DNA of 64,000 bases from UBA7985 sp002711265. GTDB lineage: Bacteria; Pseudomonadota; Alphaproteobacteria; UBA7985. Below the pieces are notes generated by a model. It was not told the DNA's origin. It did no database searches and saw only the letters and a list, made by a program, of their open reading frames with translations. The stretch lies in the NCBI GenBank assembly GCA_965660945.1, contig CBFIBS010000012.1, positions 30,097 to 94,096 on the forward strand, given 5' to 3'. Of the stretch, positions 1 to 8,389 are shown one piece after another; positions within the stretch are counted from its first letter, which is position 1; every line of letters starts with the position of its first letter. A program made the position numbers and the translations under genes.

Positions 1-120
1 CGCTGGAAGGCTGCAGCCCAGCCTGTGGTTGACCGCTGGGTCACCCGCGCCGGCGAAATGGGCTTCGATGGTGAAGCCGCCATTGCTCAAGCACGCGCGC
101 TGATCGACGCAAACCTGTAA
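1..120 (+). CDS. dctP: TRAP transporter substrate-binding protein DctP, C-terminal fragment
   Basis: Open frame from the window edge to a TAA at 118-120, giving the last 39 residues of a protein. The assignment as the periplasmic solute-binding subunit of a TRAP transporter rests on position: it directly precedes DctQ- and DctM-type genes on the same strand, the usual P-Q-M order. The visible tail is a helical, Ala-rich segment ending in DANL, which fits a DctP C-terminus but is not diagnostic. The start lies outside the window, so substrate class cannot be judged. Confidence 0.7.
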   Translation, partial: RWKAAAQPVVDRWVTRAGEMGFDGEAAIAQARALIDANL

Positions 121-142
121 TCCCACGCTGACCGTGGCAATG

Positions 143-176
143 ACGCTGGCGCACGCTAAAGTGTGCCAGCGTTTTT
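143..176 (+). terminator. Intrinsic terminator between dctP and dctQ
   Basis: A 12-bp stem (143-154 with 161-172, one G:U pair) closes a GCTAAA loop and is followed at once by a run of five T. It sits 22 bp after the binding-protein stop and before the membrane subunits. Such a hairpin would lower expression of dctQM relative to dctP (inference). Confidence 0.85.
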
Positions 177-215
177 GTTGGGTTTATCGGCGGGTGAAAG
201 GCGCAGGATTGACAG

Positions 216-872
216 GTGTTTGCCGTACTTGATCGCTGGATGGAGCGGGGTGCTGCCGGCATTGCGCTGGTGGGCGGGTTGGGCCTGATCCTCGCCATTT
301 CGGTAACCTGCCTGAGTGTGGTGCTGAAGCTGGTCCGGCGCAGCCTCGATGCTGTGCTTGGGCGGTACTTCGAGACCGTGCCGTGGGGTGGCATTCGCCC
401 GGTGCTGGGGGAGGAAGAACTGGTTTCCTTCGCCGTCGGCTTCGCGCTGTTCGCCGCCTTGCCCTGGGTCATGCTGAAAAGGGGCCACATCCGCATCGAC
501 CTGCTCGAGCCTTGGTTCGGCGCCCGGTTGAACCGCTGGCTAGACCTGATCGGCGACCTCGCGCTGACGGTGATCGCCTATCTGATCATGACCCAGCAGT
601 GGTATCTGATCTTCAAGAAGGCGCGGCGCTCTCAGGATCCGTTGCTCGATCTGGTCTTTGCCGGGGACTGGGCCACTGCGCTGGGGCGGGTGCGGGTGCG
701 GGACGAGAGCCAGATCCTCGGCCTCAAGCTCTGGCCCCTGCACATCGTCGCTGAGGTGTGTGTGATCCTGTTCTTCATCACGGCGGTCTATTGCTGCCTG
801 CGCAGCGCGCGGTCGCTGCTGCGGCCGTCTGGCGATGCCGGAAACGGAATGGGGGAGGGCGGTCATGCCTGA
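216..872 (+). CDS. dctQ: TRAP transporter small permease subunit DctQ
   Basis: The 218-residue protein has about four hydrophobic segments and the family motif around RGHIRIDLL (near residue 90), where the small TRAP membrane subunit carries a conserved basic, GH-containing stretch. It would act in the inner membrane with DctM to drive ion-coupled uptake of an organic acid delivered by DctP. The start is a GTG at 216; an in-frame ATG at 240 is the alternative, but it has no ribosome-binding site. The gene overlaps dctM by 8 nt. It lies behind a terminator, so its expression is probably below that of dctP. Confidence 0.9.
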   Translation: MFAVLDRWMERGAAGIALVGGLGLILAISVTCLSVVLKLVRRSLDAVLGRYFETVPWGGIRPVLGEEELVSFAVGFALFAALPWVMLKRGHIRIDLLEPWFGARLNRWLDLIGDLALTVIAYLIMTQQWYLIFKKARRSQDPLLDLVFAGDWATALGRVRVRDESQILGLKLWPLHIVAEVCVILFFITAVYCCLRSARSLLRPSGDAGNGMGEGGHA

Positions 873-2217
873 GCTTGTCACCGGTCTGTTCAGCAACTTC
901 CAGATTGGCCTGCTGTCGTTTCCGCTGTTGATTGCGCTGATCTTTCTGCGCATTCCGCTGGCGGCGAGTATGTTCATCGTCGGTCTGCTCGGCACGTGGC
1001 TGCTGGCGGGCGATATGCGGATGATGAACAATCAGCTCAAGACCTTCGCCTTTGGCACGCTGACCAACTATTCTTTTTCGATTATCCCGCTGTTCCTACT
1101 GATGAGCGAATTCGCCACCCGAGCGGGCATGTCCAGGGCGCTGTTCAAGGCGGCAGAAGCGTGGCTGGGGCACCGTCGCGGCGGGGTCGCCATGGCGGCG
1201 ATTGGCGCGTCGGCAGGCTTTGGCGCGGTCTGCGGTTCGTCTCTGGCGACCGCCTCCTCGATGGGTAAGGCGGCGCTGCCGGAGTTGCAGCGGGCGGGTT
1301 ACTCTGGTGCGCTGGCAACGGGTACGCTGGCCGCAGGCGGGACGCTGGGGATCCTGATCCCGCCCTCGGTGGTGCTGGTGATCTACGCCATCCTCGCCGA
1401 GGAGAATATCGCCAAGCTGTTTACCGCTGCTTTTATTCCCGGTGCGCTGGCCATGCTCGGTTACATGATCACCATCGGCGTCTATGTCCGGCTCAATCCG
1501 GGTGCCGAACGGACCCTGCCGCGCCTGGCTTACATCGAGCGCTTCCGGGCGCTGGGATCGGTGTGGCCGGTGATGCTGATCTTTGCGCTGGTGATCGGCG
1601 GCATCTACACCGGGTTGTTTTCGCCCACGGCGGCTGCGGCGGTTGGGGCCGGGGGGACGGCGATTCTCGCCTTTTTGAATGGCGGGCTGAGCCTGCCGTC
1701 CGTGCGCGAATCTCTGCTGGCCACGGCCAAAACCTCGGGCATGATCTTCTTCATTATCCTCTCTGCCGGGGTCTACAATTCCTTCCTGTCCTCGGCGCTG
1801 GTGCCGCAGACCCTGGCCGGGTTTTTTAGCGAGAGCGGGCTGAACCCGTGGCTGATCCTGATCGGCATGCTGCTGCTCTACATCGTGCTCGGGACGGTCA
1901 TGGACTCGCTGGCGATGATCTTCCTCACCGTGCCGATCTTCATCCCTATCGTCGCCCAGCTCGATCTGGGGCTGAGCGCGGGCGAGGTCGGTATCTGGTT
2001 CGGCATCCTGGTGCTGATGTCGGCTGAGATCGGGCTGATCACCCCGCCGGTGGGGCTCAACCTGTTCGTGATCAACGCCATGTCGCGGGACGTGAGCATC
2101 GCCGAGACTTACCGCGGGGCGCTGCCCTTTGTGGTCTCTGACATCATCCGCATTGCCATCCTCGTGGCCTTTCCGTTCATCACGCTGTTTCTGGTGCGCC
2201 TGTTCTATCCTGGATGA
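865..2217 (+). CDS. dctM: TRAP transporter large permease subunit DctM
   Basis: A 450-residue, strongly hydrophobic protein with the DctM hallmarks: GTLGILIPPSVVL near the middle (about residue 170) and a second symmetric glycine-rich half ending in the LITPPVGLNLFV stretch. It is the ion-coupled translocating subunit. The ATG at 865 is preferred over an in-frame ATG at 835 because GGGGGAGGG lies just upstream (851-859). This start overlaps the dctQ stop, so the two are probably translationally coupled. The substrate is unknown. A TauE/SafE-like permease ends convergently 25 bp downstream. Confidence 0.93.
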   Translation: MPELVTGLFSNFQIGLLSFPLLIALIFLRIPLAASMFIVGLLGTWLLAGDMRMMNNQLKTFAFGTLTNYSFSIIPLFLLMSEFATRAGMSRALFKAAEAWLGHRRGGVAMAAIGASAGFGAVCGSSLATASSMGKAALPELQRAGYSGALATGTLAAGGTLGILIPPSVVLVIYAILAEENIAKLFTAAFIPGALAMLGYMITIGVYVRLNPGAERTLPRLAYIERFRALGSVWPVMLIFALVIGGIYTGLFSPTAAAAVGAGGTAILAFLNGGLSLPSVRESLLATAKTSGMIFFIILSAGVYNSFLSSALVPQTLAGFFSESGLNPWLILIGMLLLYIVLGTVMDSLAMIFLTVPIFIPIVAQLDLGLSAGEVGIWFGILVLMSAEIGLITPPVGLNLFVINAMSRDVSIAETYRGALPFVVSDIIRIAILVAFPFITLFLVRLFYPG

Positions 2218-2241
2218 TTGAGCGATCGGGGCTTAGACAGC

Positions 2242-2964
2242 CTAGAGCGCCTGTGCTGCCTGCCACAGCAGCCGAAGGGCGACGACGCTGACGATAAGTC
2301 TGAACACCAGCCGGAACAGCCCATCGCTGATCCGGTGGCTGACGCGCTTTCCGGCCCACGCACCGGCGAAGCCGACGGCGGTCGCAACGATGATGTGCGG
2401 GATGTAGGGGCGGAAGTCGAAGCCCAGCGAGCCGTAGCCCAGCACCTTGAAAACGTCTGCGGTGAGCATGCAGAAGGCCAGCGTGCCGGTCAGGGCGCCC
2501 TTGGTCATCGGCGTGTTGATCAGCACGGCCTGCAGCAGGCCGCCCAGCCCCAGCGTCGTTGCCACGAACGTATGGACAGCCCCCAGCGGCAGGAAGGGAA
2601 TCCGCCGGTCCCGCAGCCAGATCGACGGCGGCACCCAGACCATCAGCAGCAGGATCAGCGCCAGCCCGACCCGAAGCGCGGTCTCGGGCAGGGAGAAAAA
2701 CACCAGCGCCCCGGCCAGTACGCCCAGCGTGGCGCCGAGGCTGAACATCAGGCAGATGCGCCAGTTGATCTCCGCACGGAACAGCGCGACACGGGCAACC
2801 AGTGATCCGGCCGATGCCGGCCCCATGAGCGGGATGGCGACCGAAGGCGGGAACACCAGCGTCAGCGTGGCGAGCACGATGAACACACCGCCGGTCGCGA
2901 AGGCTGCGTTGATGAAGGCCGCGATGAAGCAGCCGAAGCCAACAATGAGGATTGATGCATCCAT
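2242..2964 (-). CDS. TSUP family (TauE/SafE-like) membrane permease
   Basis: A 240-residue membrane protein with about seven to eight hydrophobic helices and two similar halves, the layout of the TauE/SafE (TSUP) family, which moves sulfite, sulfonates, sulfoacetate or other small organic anions. The ATG at 2964 places the first helix directly at the N-terminus; a GTG at 2994 would add ten polar residues. It lies on the same strand as the acetyltransferase-like gene 51 bp upstream and may be cotranscribed with it. Whether it exports a product of that locus or works with the TRAP system is open. Confidence 0.8.
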   Translation of the reverse strand: MDASILIVGFGCFIAAFINAAFATGGVFIVLATLTLVFPPSVAIPLMGPASAGSLVARVALFRAEINWRICLMFSLGATLGVLAGALVFFSLPETALRVGLALILLLMVWVPPSIWLRDRRIPFLPLGAVHTFVATTLGLGGLLQAVLINTPMTKGALTGTLAFCMLTADVFKVLGYGSLGFDFRPYIPHIIVATAVGFAGAWAGKRVSHRISDGLFRLVFRLIVSVVALRLLWQAAQAL

Positions 2965-3015
2965 GTGGGTTGTTCCGTCGCTGTAGCGGGTCACTCAGGT
3001 CATCGATGGTGTCGT

Positions 3016-4098
3016 TCAGAGCCGCATTGCAGCGCGTGCGGCCAATTGCAGCATACGAGACAGAATCCTGCCGGCAAGCCGCTGACTACGGCTCGCGCGA
3101 CGCAGATCAGCGACAAGGTATTCGATGGCCGGCTGGGCGCCCCGGTTTCTTTTGAACTGTTCAGCACCGGCACTCCAGTTGGCAAAGCGCTGACGCGATC
3201 GTGCGGTTGCATCGCTCAGGCTGATCAGCCATCGATAGAGACCCAGTTTTTGGGGCAGGTCAGTGTCGTAACCGACCACCGGACTGACGATTGTACCGTG
3301 TTGGTCGAACTGCCCCAGAACGCCGACCATTCTCCCACCGCGTTCAGGGTCGAAAAGGCCGGTGAGTTCAAAGCCGCATTGGTTCTGAAACTCTTCAAAA
3401 AAGCGACCAGTATATTGCGGGTTGAGGTGGCTGTATTTCTCGATGTAGAGCATCCGGTAGAGCCTGGCGGCCTGGTCAAAATCACTTTCACCAAACGTAG
3501 TGCCAGCCCGTTCGATAAACCGGCCTGTCGAACGAAGCCTAACATCTCGTTGATCATCGCGGGTTCGGTGCCAATCTTCCGGATAGGTGCGGAAAAATAT
3601 TTTCCGGACGGGAAGCAGGGTCAGTCCTTCGCGGTGAAAGGCCTCAATGAGTGGACCGTGCGCTGCATCGTTTACGGAGCGCAGCACCGGAACAAAGCTC
3701 GGATTACTGTCGGACACGGCGTCAAAAGCATCCAACCAGGCCTCAGGCCCGACTGGTGGCAGGATATTTGTCGACACCAGCCAGTTGTTGAGTTGTATCT
3801 GACGACCGAGTTGCATGGCCCGCACGACCGGAAAGGCTGCCCTAAGGGCTCCAGAACCAAGAGCGCGCAACAACGGATTTCGGGTAACTTGCGACAACTC
3901 GAATTGGCCGTATTCGAGATAGGCGGTAGACGGGCAGCAGATGTAGCAGGTCGGACGACGGCCATCGTTGATGGTCGTTGGCACCTCGAAGTCCCCGACG
4001 CGTGAGATCATCATTTCTGTCTCAAGGTTGGTGACGAGCGAGCTCGTTCCAGCCGTCTGCACTAACGAGACGAATTGGCGTGCTGAAGTGTCTTGCAC
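3016..4098 (-). CDS. Acetyltransferase-like protein (GNAT/FemAB-like), divergent from the thiolase operon
   Basis: A 360-residue soluble protein. No textbook motif is decisive. The C-terminal half (about residues 195-330) has the strand-helix pattern and the late aromatic and Gln/Asn-rich segment (RFANWSAGAEQFKRNRG) seen at the end of double-GNAT and FemAB-like acyltransferases, where the second acetyl-CoA-fold domain has similar sequence. The N-terminal part is unassigned. Its GTG start at 4098 is 128 bp from the divergent KAS III-like gene, so it probably belongs to the same locus and could N- or O-acylate its product. A purine-rich AGAGAG precedes the start; in-frame ATGs at residues 29-30 are alternatives. 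Confidence 0.55.
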   Translation of the reverse strand: MQDTSARQFVSLVQTAGTSSLVTNLETEMMISRVGDFEVPTTINDGRRPTCYICCPSTAYLEYGQFELSQVTRNPLLRALGSGALRAAFPVVRAMQLGRQIQLNNWLVSTNILPPVGPEAWLDAFDAVSDSNPSFVPVLRSVNDAAHGPLIEAFHREGLTLLPVRKIFFRTYPEDWHRTRDDQRDVRLRSTGRFIERAGTTFGESDFDQAARLYRMLYIEKYSHLNPQYTGRFFEEFQNQCGFELTGLFDPERGGRMVGVLGQFDQHGTIVSPVVGYDTDLPQKLGLYRWLISLSDATARSRQRFANWSAGAEQFKRNRGAQPAIEYLVADLRRASRSQRLAGRILSRMLQLAARAAMRL

Positions 4099-4226
4099 CT
4101 ATTGCTCTCTATCTTTGCCTTCGCCCGGTTTGGATATTTGGACAAAGACCTTACCAAGGCTGCTAGCGCTTCGCTAAGGTTGAATGCAATATAGCTTCTA
4201 CAGTGATACTGCGTGGAGGGTGCGAG
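4099..4226. promoter_or_regulatory. Divergent promoter region with imperfect dyad
   Basis: The space between two divergent genes. An imperfect dyad at 4148-4180 has ACCTTA (4148-4153) and TAAGGT (4175-4180) arms around a GCTAGC palindrome (4162-4167). Its right arm abuts TTGAAT (4180-4185), which with TGATAC (4204-4209) makes a plausible plus-strand promoter with an 18-bp spacer. GGAGGG at 4215-4220 is the Shine-Dalgarno of the KAS III-like gene. The regulator is unknown. Confidence 0.4.
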
Positions 4227-5225
4227 ATGCACTCTGGTTCAAGAATTTGTGGCTGGGGCCAAGCCTTACCCCGAAGGAAGCTGGCCTCGGGTATTCTGGA
4301 AAGTCAGCATGGGCTGCCCGCTGGCTCGCTTGTGGCATCCACCGGTGTTGAAACCCGCTACCTCGCCAGCCGAAGAGGGCATGAAACGCAGGTTGCACTC
4401 GGACTTCGGGCTGGTCAGGCAGCCCTGGCATCGGCCAACTTGCCCGCGTCATCGGTTGATTTGATAATAGCAGCCGCAGCTGTACCCCAGCAGCTGATAC
4501 CCGGCACTGCTGCGCTCTTTCATCGGGGGCTTGGTCTACCCGACGGCAGCTGCCGTACGATGGACGTAAACACAACTTGCCTGAGCGCCCTGTCGGCGCT
4601 CGAACTGGCCGACAGTTACATCCAGACAGGGCGAGCAAGTCGGGTCCTGATCATCAGCAGTGAGATTGCGAGTGCCGCCTTGCCCTGGAAAACCGCGCCG
4701 ACGGTTGCCGCCCTGTTTGGGGACGGAGCCGGGGCGTGGCTTGTCGAAGGGGCAGATCAGCCGGGCATTCTCGGTTCGTCCTTTGCCAGCTTCCCTTCGG
4801 CTTTCGAGGCGTGCCAGATACCAGTTGGCGGGACGGCCAATACCCCGCACGATGATATTGATTTCTTTATGCAGCATGCATTTTTTGAAATGGATGGTGA
4901 GGCGCTGTACCGTCTGGTCCGGTCAGAGTTCGAAGGGTTTCTTTTTGCGTTCCTCGAACAAATTGCCTGGTCTCTGGATGATGTTGACTTCTTTGTTCCG
5001 CATCAGGCCAGCCCAGTTAGTCTCGTGCATATGGCCAGAGCATTCAGGGTGCGCCGCGAGCGATACATTGATCTGACGCGCAGTCACGGCAATCAGATCG
5101 CGGCTTCACTGCCCATTGCCTTCGCCGAAGCCCGCACAAGGGGGCAGATCAGCGATGGCTCTCGGGTCTTGCTGCTGGGAACCTCCGCGGGGGTGCAGTT
5201 TGGCGCTGCGGCATTGATCGCCTGA
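4227..5225 (+). CDS. KAS III-like (FabH/OleA superfamily) condensing enzyme
   Basis: A 332-residue thiolase-fold protein. The condensing-enzyme triad is complete: Cys118 in DVNTTCLSAL, His259 in VPHQAS and Asn289 in SHGNQIA. This predicts Claisen condensation or acyl transfer between acyl thioesters. ATG 4227 is chosen because GGAGGG ends 6 nt before it; a GTG at 4203 would put that site inside the gene. It is the first gene of a five-gene operon and overlaps the next by one base. A housekeeping FabH role is unlikely because no fab or plsX genes are near. The partner genes suggest a secondary-metabolite or hydrocarbon-like route resembling OleA, which is inference. Confidence 0.8.
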   Translation: MHSGSRICGWGQALPRRKLASGILESQHGLPAGSLVASTGVETRYLASRRGHETQVALGLRAGQAALASANLPASSVDLIIAAAAVPQQLIPGTAALFHRGLGLPDGSCRTMDVNTTCLSALSALELADSYIQTGRASRVLIISSEIASAALPWKTAPTVAALFGDGAGAWLVEGADQPGILGSSFASFPSAFEACQIPVGGTANTPHDDIDFFMQHAFFEMDGEALYRLVRSEFEGFLFAFLEQIAWSLDDVDFFVPHQASPVSLVHMARAFRVRRERYIDLTRSHGNQIAASLPIAFAEARTRGQISDGSRVLLLGTSAGVQFGAAALIA

Positions 5226-6226
5226 TGCGGGTCCTCGTTACCGGTGGGACAGGCTTTCTTGGCGGACGTTGTCTGCAGGCTCTGGCGTCGTCGGGTCGGT
5301 TCGATGCATCTGCGACAGGACGCCGTCTTTCGAGCGCGCCTGCAGGCTTCGACTTCATCGCTGCCGACCTCAGTGAGCCAGGGGCACTTGCGCGGCTTCC
5401 CGCCGTCGATGCAGTGGTCCACACGGCGGCCCTGTCATCACCTTGGGGCCGCGCGCAGGATTTTGACCAGGCAAACGTGGTTGCGACGCGCAACCTACTT
5501 GAATGGGCAGAGCAGGCAGGTGTGCAACGCCTGATCCATATCTCGACCCCCGCGCTGTACTTTGCTCCCTTCGACCGTTTTGATGTCGGGGAGGAGGAGG
5601 TCTTGCCGGGCAAGCCCATCAACGACTATGCCCGGACTAAGGCACAAGCGGAGAATCTCGTGCTCCAGTCGCCTCTCAGTACGGCCATCTTGAGGCCCAG
5701 AGCAATTTACGGGCCGGGCGACACGGCACTTTTACCCCGGCTCGAGGCCGCGTTGCGACGCGGCTGGCTGCCACTCATGCGGGACGGGCAGGCCGTGACA
5801 AACCTGACCCATGTTGACGACGTATGCGATGCCATTGTTGCTGCTCTGGAAAGTTCGGCACAGGGGGTCTTCAATATTGCAGGGGGTGAGGCGATCCCGC
5901 TGAACTGGCTGGTCAACGAAATTGCCAGAGCAAACAGCTTGGCATTCCGCTGGCAGACCGTTCCTCTGCCTATAGCCATGCTCGCTGCGCGCGGCACAGA
6001 AGCCGTCTTCACTGGTTTGAGACTGCCAAGTGAGCCGCGGCTTACCCGCTACAGCCTGGGCATCTTCGCCTATAGTCTGACGCTGAATACCAAGCGGGCC
6101 CAGGAGGTCTTAGGCTGGCGACCCCGAATTCTAATAGCCGATGGTTTCGAGGCGATCTTCGGCGTGCGCCCTGAGGCTTTACCCACACACAGGCGCGCTG
6201 ACGATGGCAAAGAGCAGGCCTCATGA
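5225..6226 (+). CDS. Extended SDR, NAD(P)-dependent epimerase/3-beta-HSD-like (OleD-like) oxidoreductase
   Basis: A 333-residue extended short-chain dehydrogenase. The nucleotide-binding TGGTGFLG motif is at residues 6-13, the catalytic YxxxK at Tyr135/Lys139 and the upstream Ser/Thr in HISTPALY. A late hydrophobic segment and the order of motifs resemble the 3-beta-hydroxysteroid dehydrogenase/OleD branch rather than sugar epimerases. In a pathway with the preceding condensing enzyme it could reduce a beta-keto acid or thioester to the beta-hydroxy form. Start and preceding stop share one base (TGATG), so translation is coupled. Confidence 0.75.
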   Translation: MRVLVTGGTGFLGGRCLQALASSGRFDASATGRRLSSAPAGFDFIAADLSEPGALARLPAVDAVVHTAALSSPWGRAQDFDQANVVATRNLLEWAEQAGVQRLIHISTPALYFAPFDRFDVGEEEVLPGKPINDYARTKAQAENLVLQSPLSTAILRPRAIYGPGDTALLPRLEAALRRGWLPLMRDGQAVTNLTHVDDVCDAIVAALESSAQGVFNIAGGEAIPLNWLVNEIARANSLAFRWQTVPLPIAMLAARGTEAVFTGLRLPSEPRLTRYSLGIFAYSLTLNTKRAQEVLGWRPRILIADGFEAIFGVRPEALPTHRRADDGKEQAS

Positions 6227-7101
6227 AATTCGAATTTTATAACAGCGCAACAATCAAGGCGCCCGGCGCTTTGGTCGGGGCAGGGCCCGACTGGTCGCCG
6301 GTCACACTCAAGGTGCGCTGGGCTTTCCTCGATCACCCGACATTCGGACCAACCCTGGTCGATACTGGTTATGGCCCGTCGACCTATCCATCGCCGGCAT
6401 CGGGTCGTTCTTCGCCGAGCGGCAATGGTTTACCAACCCGCAGCATCGGGCTTCGACTGTATACGAGCCTGTTCCGGGCCAGACTACGACCCGAAGGACA
6501 GATTGACGCCGTATTGGTCGACAAGGGTCTGACCATCGAAGACATTCAGTGCGTGATTGTCACCCACTTTCATGTCGATCATGTGAGCGAATTGCGCCGC
6601 TTTTCCAATGCGCGCATCCTCGCCAGCCGGCGTGGCTTCGACGCGGTTAAAAGGGCTGGCTGGCGTGCGTCCTTGGTTCACGGGACCTTTACTGAGCTTT
6701 TGCCACCGGATTTAGACCGGCGATTGGAGCCGATTGAGGCCTTGCCGCCCATCAATCTGCCGGACGGGCTTGGTACTGGCTGGTCGCTGGTGCCAGAACT
6801 GGCCTCACTGGTGCCAATGAACGGTCATGCGACGGGGCAAGTCGGAATTTATATCCATAGCGAACACTATCTCTACGCTGTCGATGCGCACTTTGTACTC
6901 GGTGCTCTTGATCGCGCCGCCGAGGGCTTTGAACCGGGTCTGACCAAGCCAAAGGTCGCGCTCTCCGGTCTGCCACGCCTCATAGCCGATGATATTGAAG
7001 CGGCGGAAACCACCCTTGCGCGGCTTGCTGCCTTCAAGCAGGCCGGGGGCCGGGTCGGGCTCTGCCACGATCCTGGTCACGATCCGTTCGATGCCGGTTG
7101 A
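6223..7101 (+). CDS. Metallo-beta-lactamase-fold hydrolase
   Basis: A 292-residue MBL-fold protein with a full dinuclear metal site: THFHVDH with His115, His117, Asp119 and His120, then His202 (NGHATG), Asp221 (VDAH) and His282 (CHDPGHD). Lactonases of the AHL type use the same arrangement, so lactone or thioester hydrolysis is possible; the actual substrate cannot be read from the sequence. It overlaps the SDR gene by 4 nt (ATGA) and ends 7 bp before the next start. In an Ole-like scheme it would occupy the place of the alpha/beta-hydrolase OleB, but with different chemistry. Confidence 0.8.
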   Translation: MKFEFYNSATIKAPGALVGAGPDWSPVTLKVRWAFLDHPTFGPTLVDTGYGPSTYPSPASGRSSPSGNGLPTRSIGLRLYTSLFRARLRPEGQIDAVLVDKGLTIEDIQCVIVTHFHVDHVSELRRFSNARILASRRGFDAVKRAGWRASLVHGTFTELLPPDLDRRLEPIEALPPINLPDGLGTGWSLVPELASLVPMNGHATGQVGIYIHSEHYLYAVDAHFVLGALDRAAEGFEPGLTKPKVALSGLPRLIADDIEAAETTLARLAAFKQAGGRVGLCHDPGHDPFDAG

Positions 7102-7108
7102 AGCGGGA

Positions 7109-8389
7109 ATGGCCGTCCTGGCGGCGTTTGTGCGGGCGCGTTGGCTGGCTGCGACCTTGCGCACGCGTGAGGATGTTTTGCGCCATCAGCGCAGACAAAT
7201 GGCATCGTGGCGCGCCGCGCTTACCACCCACTTTCCTCACCTTAAGGCCGAGGATCTCGAAATGGACAAAGCGCAGCTGATGGCGAACTTCGCTACCTAT
7301 AACCGTGATGGTATCAGCGCGCGCACTGTTCGCACCGCGCTCGATCGGGGCGAGGCAGCCGAAGGGGGCCTGGCGCCCGGTTTGTACTGTGGTGTTTCGA
7401 GCGGGACGTCTGGCAACCGGGGGCTTTACATCATCACAGAAGCCGAGCGCTACCGCTGGCTGGGTACGATCCTCGCCAAGGGGTTACCTGACGTTTGGCG
7501 GCGGCGGCATCGCGTTGCCGTGATCCTGCCACAGAACAGCGCACTCTATAGAGCCGGAAATCAATCCCGCTGGTTGAAGCTTGCATTCTTTGATCTCAGG
7601 CAGGGTCCGGCGTCTTGGAAAGAGGCGCTCGCTGACTTTGACCCGACCGTCATCATTGCTCCGCCCAAAATCTTGCGCTGGCTGGCCGAGAATGCTGATC
7701 TCGGCCGTCTCCGCCCGCAGCGGCTTTTTGCGGGGGCGGAGACACTCGATCCACCTGATCGCCGGATCGTTGAGGCAGCCTTTTCTCTCCGTCTGGGTCA
7801 GATTTACATGGCGACCGAAGGCCTGTTTGCCATCAGTTGTAGCCAAGGGCGGCTGCATCTGACGGAGGACTTTGTCCGGTTCGAGTTCGAGCCCGTCGGC
7901 GATCAGCTGGTCACGCCCATTGTCACTGACTTCTCCAGACACTTTCAGCTCACATGCCGCTATCGCATGAATGATCTTCTTCGGCTGGGCGGTCGAGGCT
8001 GCCCTTGCGGTTCCCCTCTCCAGGTTGTGGATGCGGTGGAGGGCAGGCAAGACGACGTGTTCTGGTTCGGCGATCGGATGGTCACCCCCGATGTACTGCG
8101 AAACGCGGTGCTAGACTGCAGCCCGTCGATCACGGATTTCCGCATTCAGCAGCGGCTCGATGGATCGGTGGATCTCCGCCTGCCATCAACAGTCGAACCC
8201 GCTGTCCAGAAATCAGCACTCGCTGCCCTTGAGGGTGCACTGCACACGGCGGTGCCGGTTCAGCGGTGTACGCCGGATACAAACGAACAGACCGAGGGCC
8301 CCATCCTAGTCCGACTAGCCAGCTGGAACCTGACCCCCGAGCAACTCCTGTCGCACAAACTGCGGCGGGTCGAGCGGTTAAGGTCATGA
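7109..8389 (+). CDS. F390 synthetase/PaaK-like adenylate-forming enzyme
   Basis: A 426-residue protein of the phenylacetate-CoA ligase/CoF (F390) synthetase branch of the ANL superfamily. It has the Ser/Thr/Gly-rich phosphate loop SSGTSGNRG (97-105), a YMATEG segment (233-238), the YRMNDL core motif (285-290) and the Cys-rich CPCGSP (298-303) typical of PaaK-like enzymes. It should activate a carboxylate as an acyl-adenylate. The usual C-terminal lid domain is short. The start is chosen at ATG 7109, since earlier in-frame ATGs lie inside the MBL gene. A link to factor F390 is not implied: no F420 gene is nearby. Confidence 0.72.
   Translation: MAVLAAFVRARWLAATLRTREDVLRHQRRQMASWRAALTTHFPHLKAEDLEMDKAQLMANFATYNRDGISARTVRTALDRGEAAEGGLAPGLYCGVSSGTSGNRGLYIITEAERYRWLGTILAKGLPDVWRRRHRVAVILPQNSALYRAGNQSRWLKLAFFDLRQGPASWKEALADFDPTVIIAPPKILRWLAENADLGRLRPQRLFAGAETLDPPDRRIVEAAFSLRLGQIYMATEGLFAISCSQGRLHLTEDFVRFEFEPVGDQLVTPIVTDFSRHFQLTCRYRMNDLLRLGGRGCPCGSPLQVVDAVEGRQDDVFWFGDRMVTPDVLRNAVLDCSPSITDFRIQQRLDGSVDLRLPSTVEPAVQKSALAALEGALHTAVPVQRCTPDTNEQTEGPILVRLASWNLTPEQLLSHKLRRVERLRS

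Noticed and set aside
7109..8389. Link of the F390-synthetase-like gene to coenzyme F420
   Set aside because: The family name is historical; there are no F420 genes here, and PaaK-like adenylation is the more general reading.
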